A stretch of DNA of 64,000 nt from contig NZ_JAGGPJ010000001.1 in NCBI RefSeq assembly GCF_018613875.1, forward strand, positions 47,134 through 111,133, given 5' to 3'. The stretch is from Arthrobacter sp. ISL-28. Lineage in GTDB: Bacteria > Actinomycetota > Actinomycetes > Actinomycetales > Micrococcaceae. Shown one piece after another: positions 9,990 to 17,679 of this stretch. Position 1 is the first letter of the stretch; every line of letters begins with the position of its first letter. Position numbers and translations under genes: made by a program. The notes beneath the pieces were generated by a model. The model was given only the letters and a program-made list of their open reading frames with translations, was not told where the DNA came from and ran no database searches.

Positions 9990-11477
9990 ATGAAGCTCCC
10001 TTCTGAGAACATCGCGGACACTGGCGCACCCGCGGCGGCGCCGGAGACGACAACTGCCGGTGGCACGAGCCAGACGGTCGACGCCGCTGACGCCGGCTAT
10101 TCACGATCGCTAAAGGCGCGGCACGTGCGCATGATCGCTATCGGCGGGTCGATCGGCACGGGGCTCTTCCTCGGCGCCGGCGGCCGCCTCGGGATCGGCG
10201 GCCCGTCCCTGGCCATCGTGTACGCCGTGTGCGGCCTGTTCACCTTCTTCATGATGCGCGCCCTCGGCGAGATGGCCGTGTACCGGCCTTCCTCGGGCGC
10301 TTTCGTCTCCTACGCCCGCGAATTCATCGGCGAAAAGGCCGCCTACTTCACCGGCTGGCTGTTCTTCATCGACTGGTGCTGCACCATCATGGCCGAGACG
10401 ACCGCCATAGCCCTGTACCTGCACTTCTGGACGTTGTTCCAGAGCGTCCCGCAGTGGCTGCTCGCCCTTATCACGCTCGCCCTGGTCCTCGTGCTCAACC
10501 TGCTTGCCGTGAAGTTCTTCGGCGAGGCCGAGTTCTGGTTCGCGATGATCAAGATCGCCGCCATCGTCAGTTTCATGGTCGTTGCCGTGGTGGTCATTCT
10601 CACCGGCAACCAGGTCGCCGGGCACACCCCGGGGCCCGCCCTGATCACCGACCACGGCGGCCTGTTCCCCAACGGCTGGCTGCCGGCCATCACGCTCACC
10701 CTCGGCGTCGTCTTCGCCTTCGGCGGAACCGAAATGGTCGGGGTCGCAGCAGGCGAGGCCAAAGACGCACACAAGATCATCCCCAAGGCAGTGAACTCCA
10801 CCTTCTGGCGGATCGCCCTGTTCTACGTCGGCTCAGTGATCCTCCTGACCCTGGTCATGCCATGGACCGCCTACAGCGGCACGGAGTCCCCCTTCGTCAC
10901 TTTCTTCTCCGCGCTCGGCATCCCCAACATGGGCGCCATCATGAACCTGGTCGTCATCACGGCCGCCGTTTCCTCGATGAACGGCGGGCTCTATGCCACC
11001 GGACGCACGCTCCGCTCGATGGGCATGGCCGGCAGCGGCCCTAAGATCGCGACCCGGCTGAACCGGCACAACGTTCCGTTCGCCGGTGTCCTCTTCACCG
11101 CCGGCCTGGGTATCATCGGCATCCTGATCAACTACGTCTGGCCCTCACAGGCCTTCGACATCGTCATGAACCTGGCAGCCATCGGCATCGCCGGCACCTG
11201 GATCTCGATCATGGTCAGCCACTGGATGTTCGTCCGGCGCGCCAAGCAGGGACTGGTGCAGCGCCCTGCCTATCGCCTCCGGGGGGCCCCGTACGTCAAC
11301 TTCGTTACCGTGGCCTTCCTCGTCGCCGTCGTCGGTGGAATGTGGTTTGCCGATGGAATCGGTCGGCCGACTATACTGCTTTTCCTTGGCATCTGCGTCC
11401 TGCTCACCCTCAACTGGTTCCGCGTCCGCAGCCGCATCCGGAAGACCGTCGGCGATCCGTACGAGGCCGGACTCTAA
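9990..11477 (+). CDS. ansP: Amino acid permease (APC family, asparagine-permease type)
   Basis: This 495-residue protein has about 12 membrane segments and the APC opening RHVRMIAIGGSIGTGLFLGAG, followed by the GEMA motif after TM2 (MRALGEMAVYRP). This is the amino-acid transporter group that includes AnsP, CycA and AroP. The start at 9990 follows GGAGG (9980-9984), so the earlier in-frame start at 9870 is not used. Location directly before asparaginase and divergent from aspartase makes asparagine (or aspartate) the likely substrate. The next gene follows after 78 bp that hold a strong hairpin. Confidence 0.87.
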   Translation: MKLPSENIADTGAPAAAPETTTAGGTSQTVDAADAGYSRSLKARHVRMIAIGGSIGTGLFLGAGGRLGIGGPSLAIVYAVCGLFTFFMMRALGEMAVYRPSSGAFVSYAREFIGEKAAYFTGWLFFIDWCCTIMAETTAIALYLHFWTLFQSVPQWLLALITLALVLVLNLLAVKFFGEAEFWFAMIKIAAIVSFMVVAVVVILTGNQVAGHTPGPALITDHGGLFPNGWLPAITLTLGVVFAFGGTEMVGVAAGEAKDAHKIIPKAVNSTFWRIALFYVGSVILLTLVMPWTAYSGTESPFVTFFSALGIPNMGAIMNLVVITAAVSSMNGGLYATGRTLRSMGMAGSGPKIATRLNRHNVPFAGVLFTAGLGIIGILINYVWPSQAFDIVMNLAAIGIAGTWISIMVSHWMFVRRAKQGLVQRPAYRLRGAPYVNFVTVAFLVAVVGGMWFADGIGRPTILLFLGICVLLTLNWFRVRSRIRKTVGDPYEAGL

Positions 11478-11515
11478 GCCCGCCACAAGCCCCCGCCTTA
11501 ACAACGAGTCATGCT

Positions 11516-11538
11516 CGGGGCCGGAGAATCCGGCCCCG
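11516..11538 (+). promoter_or_regulatory. Intercistronic hairpin between permease and asparaginase
   Basis: CGGGGCCGG and CCGGCCCCG form a perfect 9-bp stem around an AGAAT loop. It ends 7 nt before the AAGGAGA ribosome-binding site of the asparaginase gene. No T-run follows, so it is more likely an RNA stability or attenuation element within one operon than a full terminator. Confidence 0.6.
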
Positions 11539-11555
11539 GACACGCAAGGAGAACC

Positions 11556-12608
11556 TTGAGCACCACTCCCAAAATCCAGTTCATCTACACCGGCGGGACC
11601 ATCGGAATGATCGCCGGACCGAACGGTTTTGACTGCGGCGGAAACGTAGAAGCCGAAGTGGCAGCGACCCTCAACCGCAATGGCAGGCATTCCGAGTTCG
11701 GTTTCGCCGACTTCGAGCCGGTCGACTCGTCCAACATCACCCCGGCGCACTGGCAACAAATCATCGACCACCTCCAAGCCCGCCGGGACGAGTTCGACGG
11801 CTTCGTCGTTCTGCACGGCACCAACACCCTCGCGCACTCGGCAGCGGCCGTCAGTTACGCCCTCGAGGGATTCGGCAAACCCGTAGTGTTCACCGGATCC
11901 CAGATCCCCTTCGGAATCCCGGGCACTGACGCGCCTGGCAACGTCCGGGGCGCGTTCGACGTCGCCAGCTCCGGCCTCGCCACCGGGGTGACCTTATTCT
12001 TCGACGGGGACCTGATGTCAGGAGTGCGTGCAAGCAAGGTCTCCACCATCGATAGGCACGGCTTCATCAGCCCACACGTCCGGGCCGTTACCCCGGACGC
12101 CGTGCGGGAAGAACCGTTTAGAACGAACGCCCGGGGCTGGGGCAGCCCCCGACCCTACAGCCGGCATGATGTCGCAGTCATTACTGCCGCCCCCGGCATG
12201 AGTGCTGAACGGTTTCGTGCAATGACCACCCCCGCACCGGACGCAGTGATCTACCGCGCGTATGGGGCCGGTGAGGGCCCAGGCGACGAGCCCGGACTCG
12301 AAGGAGCCATCCGGAACCTGACCGAGAACGGCACACCGGTGGTGGTCATGAGCCAATGCGTCCAAGCCAGAATCGATCTTGCCAAGTACGCCGCAGCGGG
12401 ATTCCTCAACAGGGCAGGAGCCCTGGGCGCCGCGGACATGACCCTGGAGGCCCTCTACACCAAGATCCTGTTCCTCCTCAGCCAGGACATCGACCGGGCA
12501 GACCTCGGAAAATGGATCCTCACCGACCTTGCGGGCGAAATCACCCCCACCGCCCCGCACGAACCTGAGGGACAGCTGATATCCGCCGGTAACGCCGCAG
12601 CCCAATAA
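11556..12608 (+). CDS. ansA: Type I L-asparaginase family protein
   Basis: The 350-residue protein has the asparaginase N-terminal motif TGGTIG (12-17) and the KVST segment that holds the catalytic lysine. In the second motif, residues 87-91 read HGTNT; family members normally have HGTDT. The catalytic aspartate is thus asparagine here (codon AAC at 11823-11825). The start is a TTG at 11556 with AAGGAGA 5 nt upstream; the longer frame from 11511 begins inside the hairpin region. It should hydrolyse asparagine to aspartate in the cytoplasm and feed aspartase, but the substitution makes activity uncertain. Confidence 0.85.
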   Translation: MSTTPKIQFIYTGGTIGMIAGPNGFDCGGNVEAEVAATLNRNGRHSEFGFADFEPVDSSNITPAHWQQIIDHLQARRDEFDGFVVLHGTNTLAHSAAAVSYALEGFGKPVVFTGSQIPFGIPGTDAPGNVRGAFDVASSGLATGVTLFFDGDLMSGVRASKVSTIDRHGFISPHVRAVTPDAVREEPFRTNARGWGSPRPYSRHDVAVITAAPGMSAERFRAMTTPAPDAVIYRAYGAGEGPGDEPGLEGAIRNLTENGTPVVVMSQCVQARIDLAKYAAAGFLNRAGALGAADMTLEALYTKILFLLSQDIDRADLGKWILTDLAGEITPTAPHEPEGQLISAGNAAAQ

Positions 12609-12629
12609 GAGAAAGCCAAATCCTGCCGC

Positions 12630-12647
12630 CCGGGTCCACAGACCCGG
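12630..12647 (+). terminator. Hairpin after the asparaginase gene
   Basis: CCGGGTC (12630-12636), a CACA loop, and GACCCGG (12641-12647) form a perfect 7-bp stem 21 bp beyond the asparaginase stop. No T-run follows, which lowers confidence that it is a strong intrinsic terminator. Confidence 0.5.
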
Positions 12648-12736
12648 ACTGCGGGGGGCAGGGGGAATCATGGTCAGATAGAAGATTGCCGGCTGGGTCC
12701 CGTCCGTTAATAGTCGGACACCGCATTGCTGTTCCC

Positions 12737-13045
12737 TTGATCGAGCGTCGCACCCTCTTCATCATGCTGCCGCGGTAGTCCCGCACGGTCAACCTGTCCG
12801 CGAGGTGGCCTTACTTGCGACATCGTTTGCGTCTCGGAACCCTTGGCATATGAGACGTCTCCTTGGACCAGCCGGCGGCTCTGGCGGCCCTGGGCGGCGA
12901 GGAAACCATCAATCACCATGACAAACTCATCCGCGTCTGCGAAGAAGGCAACGCCGAAGCAGCCGCCATCATGTCAGGCGAACATTGGTCCCACCCCGCA
13001 GGCCTCATTACCGGCCTCTTCGATTCCAACGAGCTCTCTCGTTAA
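12737..13045 (+). pseudogene. Remnant of a GntR/FCD-type regulator
   Basis: One frame encodes LIERRTLFIMLPR, then stops near 12776 and 12851, then reads a last part with HHDKLIRVCEEGNAEAAA and EHWSHPAGLITG. That last segment has the helix pattern of an FCD-domain C-terminus (His, Leu, then Asp/Asn-Ala-Glu-Ala-Ala). No DNA-binding domain is visible, so this is a truncated, internally broken leftover. It sits after the Asn/Asp locus, which already has an intact GntR gene. The family call rests on pattern recognition only. Confidence 0.45.
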
Positions 13046-13230
13046 CTTGCCCCTGCATAGCTAGCTCGCTGCTGAAACTTAGCTCATGCGGAACCTATCT
13101 CAGACGGGCGACCTTCTCACCGAGCCGCTGTTTCACCCTCACAAGTCAGCCGGATACGGTCCAGTCCGAGCGCCTCCACCCAGAGACACCCTCCATTTAG
13201 TGTCGCCCTTCGACCCATTGACACCCCTCC

Positions 13231-13587
13231 ATGCCAGGCATATCCTACAACCAAATGGTTGTAGATCAGCTGGGCGATGCCGAACTTGACCGCCTCTTCC
13301 AGGCGTTCGCAGATTCCACGCGGCGGGACATCATGCGCCGCGTGGCGTTGGGGGAGTACTCGGTTTCCGGCCTCGCGGCCCTCTATGCCATGAGTTTTGC
13401 CGCCGTTCAGAAGCACGTGGCGGTGTTGGAGCGCGCGTCCCTAGTCACCAAGGAGAAGCGCGGAAGGGAGCAGATCGTGCGGGGCAATCATGAAGGCCTG
13501 GAGAAAGCCCGGCGGCTGCTCGATGAGTACGAGGCGATCTGGCGGCAGCGCGTCGCCCAGATCGCAGACATCCTCGCTGAAGAATAG
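13231..13587 (+). CDS. ArsR family winged-helix regulator
   Basis: The 118-residue protein shows the ArsR/SmtB layout: FQAFADSTRRDIMRRVALG, then the recognition helix in LAALYAMSFAAVQKHVAVLERASLV and a charged wing (KEKRGREQIV). It lacks an obvious cysteine metal site. It is followed after 13 bp by an AHSA1-type SRPBCC gene, a recurring pair in actinobacteria in which the regulator probably controls the SRPBCC protein. The trigger is unknown. Confidence 0.85.
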   Translation: MPGISYNQMVVDQLGDAELDRLFQAFADSTRRDIMRRVALGEYSVSGLAALYAMSFAAVQKHVAVLERASLVTKEKRGREQIVRGNHEGLEKARRLLDEYEAIWRQRVAQIADILAEE

Positions 13588-13600
13588 GAAAGGTCCGGCA

Positions 13601-14083
13601 ATGACGGTTATCAGTTCCACCAAGAGCACCGAGACGCTCAGCTTCACTCTCGTGGCCGAGTTTGATGCCGACGTCAAGCGCGTCTGGCAGATCTGGGAGG
13701 ATCCGCGGCAGCTGGAGCGCTGGTGGGGTCCGCCCACCTGGCCAGCCACATTCACGAAGCATGAATTTACCCCCGGGGGAGAGGCCAGCTACTACATGAC
13801 CGGCCCTGAGGGCGAGAAGGCCGGCGGCTGGTGGCGCATCACCAGCATCGACGCCCCGAACCGTCTCGAGTTTGACGACGGTTTCGTCGACGATAACGGC
13901 GCACCGGTCGCCGCGATGGGCACGACACACGCCACCGTCGAGCTCGAGGACATCGGCGGCCGGACCCGGATGACGGTCAGGTCCATGTTCGAGTCCGAAG
14001 AGCAGATGAACAAGATGCTAGAGATGGGCATGGAGGACGGCATGAAGGAGGCGGCGGGCCAGATCGACGCCCTGCTCGCCTAG
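13601..14083 (+). CDS. SRPBCC (AHSA1-like) domain protein
   Basis: The 160-residue START-like protein opens with FDADVKRVWQIWEDPRQLERWWGPP, the standard AHSA1/SRPBCC signature. It also has EDIGGRTRMTVRS and a C-terminal helix. The fold makes a hydrophobic ligand pocket. It starts at 13601, 13 bp after the ArsR stop, so the two form an operon. The longer frame from 13490 overlaps the ArsR gene and is rejected. A textbook terminator (hairpin copy 2) follows 83 bp after the stop. Confidence 0.88.
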   Translation: MTVISSTKSTETLSFTLVAEFDADVKRVWQIWEDPRQLERWWGPPTWPATFTKHEFTPGGEASYYMTGPEGEKAGGWWRITSIDAPNRLEFDDGFVDDNGAPVAAMGTTHATVELEDIGGRTRMTVRSMFESEEQMNKMLEMGMEDGMKEAAGQIDALLA

Positions 14084-14165
14084 CCATCCCACGCCTGACC
14101 ACTCCACCCCAGCCACCAACCCACTACAGACGCAACTCCACTGCAGACACGACTCCACCAAAGTT

Positions 14166-14220
14166 AAAGGCCAGCGGACGACGGCGGAACCTCCCGCCGT
14201 CGTCCGCTGGCCTTTGTTTT
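14166..14220 (+). terminator. GGACGACGG hairpin, copy 2, with T-run
   Basis: Perfect 22-bp stem: arms 14166-14187 and 14194-14215, with loop AACCTC. GTTTT follows directly. It carries the shared GGACGACGGCGG core extended outward by AAAGGCCAGC. With its T-run this is the most convincing intrinsic terminator of the family and it terminates the ArsR/SRPBCC operon. Confidence 0.9.
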
Positions 14221-14233
14221 CCGCTACCTCCCG

Positions 14234-14360
14234 TAGGCACAGGCCTTCTGTGGGCGCTAACCGTGGGCGTTGACCTTGTGTAGGCACTGGTCTTCTGTGG
14301 GCGCTAACCGTGGGCGTTGACCTTCTGTACGTGCTGGCCTTCCTTAGGCACTGATATTCC
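14234..14360. repeat. 47-bp tandem repeat, two copies plus a partial third
   Basis: Copies at 14234-14280 and 14281-14327 differ at only a few bases and share CTTCTGTGGGCGCTAACC. A diverged partial copy follows from 14328. The stretch is intergenic between the terminator and the minus-strand small gene. The open frames across it are repetitive and unlikely to be coding. Confidence 0.75.
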
Positions 14361-14422
14361 GTGCGCGCCACCGGTCTTCACGACGTGGGGCTCACCTTCA
14401 CGAGGGCTCCGGGGAGCCTGGT

Positions 14423-14641
14423 TTAGATGGGGTGGTTTGAATCCTGCTGGGCATCCGGGTCTTCTTCGGCCCCATAATCGGTGGCCGGTGCAAGCCCTGC
14501 AACCTGCTGGCCGGCGTTGGTTTGGCCCGGCATAAACCGGTCATCCCCTGTTCCCAAAGGTTCCGTGCCGGCACCGGGCGCAACGTCATCCCGCAGGTGC
14601 GGGTCATCTGGGAGCTCTTTGGGCGATTCTTTCTCAGTCAT
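14423..14641 (-). CDS. Small acidic hypothetical protein
   Basis: From the ATG at 14641 the frame gives 72 residues, starting MTEKESPKELPDDPHLRDD, rich in Asp, Glu, Pro and Gln and probably disordered. The longer frame upstream crosses the 18-bp repeat array and is not credible. There is no recognised domain. It is divergent from the DUF488 gene, and the region between them contains the array. Confidence 0.45.
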   Translation of the reverse strand: MTEKESPKELPDDPHLRDDVAPGAGTEPLGTGDDRFMPGQTNAGQQVAGLAPATDYGAEEDPDAQQDSNHPI

Positions 14642-14719
14642 ATTTACAGCGAAACATTCGTGCCGTGTGCCTGCAAGGGGGAAGATCTTCCGCGGACGGC
14701 ACGTCCTCCGGTCAGCAAA

Positions 14720-14791
14720 CTGCGTAGGGTTGGCACACTGCGTAGGGTTGGCACACTGCGTAGGGTTGGCACACTGCGTAGGGTTGGCACC
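14720..14791. repeat. Four tandem 18-bp repeats ending at the DUF488 start codon
   Basis: CTGCGTAGGGTTGGCACA is repeated at 14720-14737, 14738-14755, 14756-14773 and 14774-14791. Only the last base of the fourth copy differs. The next base is the A of the DUF488 ATG. Each unit contains a TTGGCA hexamer and an AGGG that could serve as a ribosome-binding site 8 nt before the start. Changes in copy number would alter leader spacing without touching the coding region. Confidence 0.9.
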
Positions 14792-15274
14792 ATGGCGGAG
14801 AATCCGACGCGATTGGTGACAGTGGGTCATGGAACCGCCAGCGAACCTGAATTCAGGAAACTGTTGGAGGGGGCCGGGATCAGGGCGGTTGTGGATGTCC
14901 GCATCGCACCGGGGAGTCGCAAATTCCCGCATTTCGGCAGGGATCTCCTGGAACGGTGGCTCCCCGCTGCAGGAATCGAATACCGGTGGGAAAAGCGGTT
15001 AGGCGGGTTTCGAAAGCTCCCGCCAGACTCGCCCGATGTGGCGCTCCGAAATGAATCGTTCCGGGCTTACGCCGCGTACATGAGGTCTTCGGGCTTCGCT
15101 CTTGCTCTCGAAGATTTGATCAGGCAGGCAGGCGAGCAGCGGGTGACGATCATGTGCAGCGAGACGTTGTGGTGGAGATGCCACCGGCGTCTTATCGCTG
15201 ATCATGCCGTGTTGCTGGATGGCATAGACGTTGACCATCTCATGCCCGGCGGGAACGATGACCTGCTCCCGTGA
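14792..15274 (+). CDS. DUF488 domain protein
   Basis: The 160-residue protein begins with the DUF488 signature LVTVGHG, followed by VVDVRIAPGSRKFPHFGRD. It ends with the TIMCSETLWWRCHRRLIADH motif whose Cys, Trp and His residues are typical of the family. The biochemical role of DUF488 is not settled. The start at 14792 is chosen because the family begins here; the frame remains open upstream only by reading through the repeats. It is convergent with the broken LacI gene, one base apart. Confidence 0.85.
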   Translation: MAENPTRLVTVGHGTASEPEFRKLLEGAGIRAVVDVRIAPGSRKFPHFGRDLLERWLPAAGIEYRWEKRLGGFRKLPPDSPDVALRNESFRAYAAYMRSSGFALALEDLIRQAGEQRVTIMCSETLWWRCHRRLIADHAVLLDGIDVDHLMPGGNDDLLP

Positions 15275-15275
15275 A

Positions 15276-16357
15276 TTATGGGAGGGGACGGCTTACAGAA
15301 CCGCGGACGTGGAGGCGGGCCTCCAGCACATTGTGCTTCGGCGTAGAGGAATCGCCCGCGATTCTGGCAAGGAGAAGTTCGGCTGCCATGGAGCCGATCC
15401 GGTGCACAGGCTGGTGTACGGATGTTATGGCCGGCCGCATGAATTTCATCCAGTCGAGGTCATCAAAGCACACGAGGGAAAGCTGGTCCGGGACCTGAAG
15501 GTCCAGGTCCGCGATCGCTTGCATAACCCCGTCGGACATGGTTCCGTCGGCCGCGAAGACGGCGGATGGTCGGTCCGGGGCCTGGAGGAGCTCGGTAGTC
15601 TCCTGGCATGCGGCCTCGGAAGAGTAGGCTCCGACACGGCGGATGAGGCGCGGGTCCACGGAAACGCCGGCGTCACGGTGGGCATCAAGGTACCCCTGCA
15701 GGCGCTGCCAGCTAGGATACAGGGTTTCTCCGTGACGGGAGAGTAGGCGGCTTGATTGACGAAGTCGTCCAGGGTTCCCTTGTCGATTTGCTCAAGCTCG
15801 GCGACAATCCCAATCCGTCGGTGTCCAGCTTTCAGCAAATGATCGACTGCTTCACGGGCCGATCCTCGGTTGTCGACTGTCACTGAGTCTGCTGCCAGAT
15901 CGTAGGCTGCCTGGTCGATCTGGACGGTGGGGCACCCGCCGGCGATAAGGTTGCGGAGATGTGACGAGGCCTGAACATCGCAGGGCGCGACGATGAGGCT
16001 GTCCACCCGTTTTTCAAGAAGAAGCTGTACGGCTTCCCTTTCACGATCCAGATTCTCGTCGCTGTTCGTCAAGATAACGCCAAACCCTCGGGACCTGGCC
16101 ACGTCCCTGATACCGCGCAGAACCCTGGCGTAAAAGGCATTATCGATGTCGGCGGCCACCACGCCTATGGTTTGGCTCTTGCCGGTCACCAGGCTGCGGC
16201 GGAGCATGTTCGGTTTGTAGCTGAGTTTTCTGGCTGCAGCCTGCACTTTGACGGCGACGTCGTCGCTGGCGTAACCGTAATTTCCGAGGACCCGGCCGGC
16301 TGTGGCTGTGCTGACGCCAGCTTCGGCTGCTACCTGGGTGATGGGCGAATTGCGCGA
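15276..16357 (-). pseudogene. Broken LacI family regulator (no start codon, frameshift)
   Basis: The reading directly after the upstream amidohydrolase stop encodes a good LacI helix-turn-helix (ITQVAAEAGVSTATAGRVLG) and a periplasmic-binding-like effector domain (SQTIGVVAADIDNAFYARVL). Two defects are visible. There is no ATG, GTG or TTG before the helix-turn-helix: the first start codon, GTG at 16246, removes it. Near 15724 the frame breaks after EKPC and continues in another frame as YPSWQRLQGYLDAHRDAGV to the end at 15276, which fits a single-base deletion. It shares strand and frame with the amidohydrolase. Sequencing error is possible for the frameshift. Confidence 0.8.
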
Positions 16358-17608
16358 TTAATGGGCCCCTGCCCGGTTGCGAGGTGTGAACCCGGCTGAG
16401 AGGTGCAGGCCGTCGGCTACGACTCGTCCTTCATGGATTACGGTCCTGTCCGCTGACCGGTCCATCACAGCGGACGTGACTGTCTCGCCGTCGACCAGCA
16501 GCAGTTCCGCGGCGTCGCCGACGGCCACGCCGGGCCGGTCCGAAATGCCTTTGAGCCTGAGGTCGGCGTTCAGGACCGAGGCACCGCCGATTGTGGCCAC
16601 AGCCACGCAGTGTTCAATAAGCTCGTCTGCACGGTAGCCGTTCGTGAAGGCCAATTGCCAGGTGCGGTCCAGCATGTCAGCGTTGCCGTAGGGGGACCAG
16701 TAGTCGCGTTGACCATCTTCTCCCAGTCCAACCCGCACGCCGGCATCCGTCAGGGCCCGTAAAGGCAAGGCGGTATTTATTGCCGGTGCCACCGTGGCCA
16801 TCGAGATATCCAACTCTGCGAACCCTTCGATCAGTCGACGCGTGGTTGATTCTGAGACGCTGCCCAGAGAGTATCCGTGCGAGATGGTCACTTTGCCCTG
16901 CATTCCGAGTGCGCGGACACGTTCGAGGATGAGATCCACACTGAATACGCCCAGTTCGCCGGGCTCATGCAGGTGGATGTCCACGGGCGTCTGGTACTTT
17001 TCGGCCAGTCCAAACACGATGTCGAGGTGCCTGACGGGATCGCGGTCCAGCTGGCAGGGGTCGATGCCGCCCATGACAGCTGCTCCTTGTTTGAGCGACT
17101 CCTCGATGAGCGGGACGACGCCGTCCTCAAGGAGGAGGCCGGCCTGCGGGAAGGCAATAATATCAACGGTGCAACGGCCACGGTGTGATTCCCGGGCGGC
17201 CATTACTGCCTCAAACCGCTCGAGCCCGCAGTCTGCATCGATCTGCGCGTAGCTGCGCACCCTGGTGGTTCCGCGCTCGATCATCATGCCGAGAGTATGC
17301 GTTGCCCGTTCCTCAATGCTGCTTTCCGCGTAGCGCCAATGGGCGCGGTCGTTCATGACCATGGGCCAGATTCCCGGGCTTCCGGTATGGGCGCGGAAAG
17401 GCAGGCCCAGCCGGGTGGAGTCCAGGTGCACGTGAACGTCGGAGAAGGACGGAAGCAGGATGCGTCCCCGGCCGTCCACAACTTCGGTTTCGGGCGGCGT
17501 CTGCGCCGTTCCGGGTTCATGCTTGTTTATGGCAGTGATCTTGCCATTGCTCAGGGTCACGTCACTGAGTGCTCCGCCCCAAGGACGGACTGCCTGTAAC
17601 AGCGTCAT
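16358..17608 (-). CDS. Amidohydrolase, cytosine-deaminase-like
   Basis: The 416-residue protein has the metal-ligand set of the CodA-type amidohydrolase group: HVH (residues 59-61), HLHE, SHGYSLG and GEDGQRDYWSPYG. It probably deaminates or hydrolyses a cyclic C-N substrate in the cytoplasm using one divalent metal. It lies 71 bp downstream of the GntR gene on the same strand, within the amidohydrolase/cyclodeaminase/DUF3100 island. The substrate need not be cytosine; a related heterocycle is equally plausible. Confidence 0.85.
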   Translation of the reverse strand: MTLLQAVRPWGGALSDVTLSNGKITAINKHEPGTAQTPPETEVVDGRGRILLPSFSDVHVHLDSTRLGLPFRAHTGSPGIWPMVMNDRAHWRYAESSIEERATHTLGMMIERGTTRVRSYAQIDADCGLERFEAVMAARESHRGRCTVDIIAFPQAGLLLEDGVVPLIEESLKQGAAVMGGIDPCQLDRDPVRHLDIVFGLAEKYQTPVDIHLHEPGELGVFSVDLILERVRALGMQGKVTISHGYSLGSVSESTTRRLIEGFAELDISMATVAPAINTALPLRALTDAGVRVGLGEDGQRDYWSPYGNADMLDRTWQLAFTNGYRADELIEHCVAVATIGGASVLNADLRLKGISDRPGVAVGDAAELLLVDGETVTSAVMDRSADRTVIHEGRVVADGLHLSAGFTPRNRAGAH

Positions 17609-17679
17609 GTCGTTCTCTCGTTCTTGATCGTTTCTGGAGGGTTGAAGCAGCGCGCGAGTTTGAGTAGCGCGCAGTCAAA

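Noticed and set aside
9841..10104. N-terminal extension of aspartase
   Set aside because: The extra residues lack family similarity, run antisense over the start of the permease, and a ribosome site sits before 9840.
14018..14371. Minus-strand frame over the SRPBCC terminator and the 47-bp repeat
   Set aside because: It reads through a strong terminator and repeat copies and shows no domain.
14522..14791. N-terminal extension of DUF488 through the 18-bp repeats
   Set aside because: The DUF488 family begins at LVTVGHG right after the 14792 start; the extension is only repeat translation and unrelated sequence.
14720..14791. CRISPR-like array
   Set aside because: The 18-bp units are directly adjacent with no spacers, and no cas genes are present.
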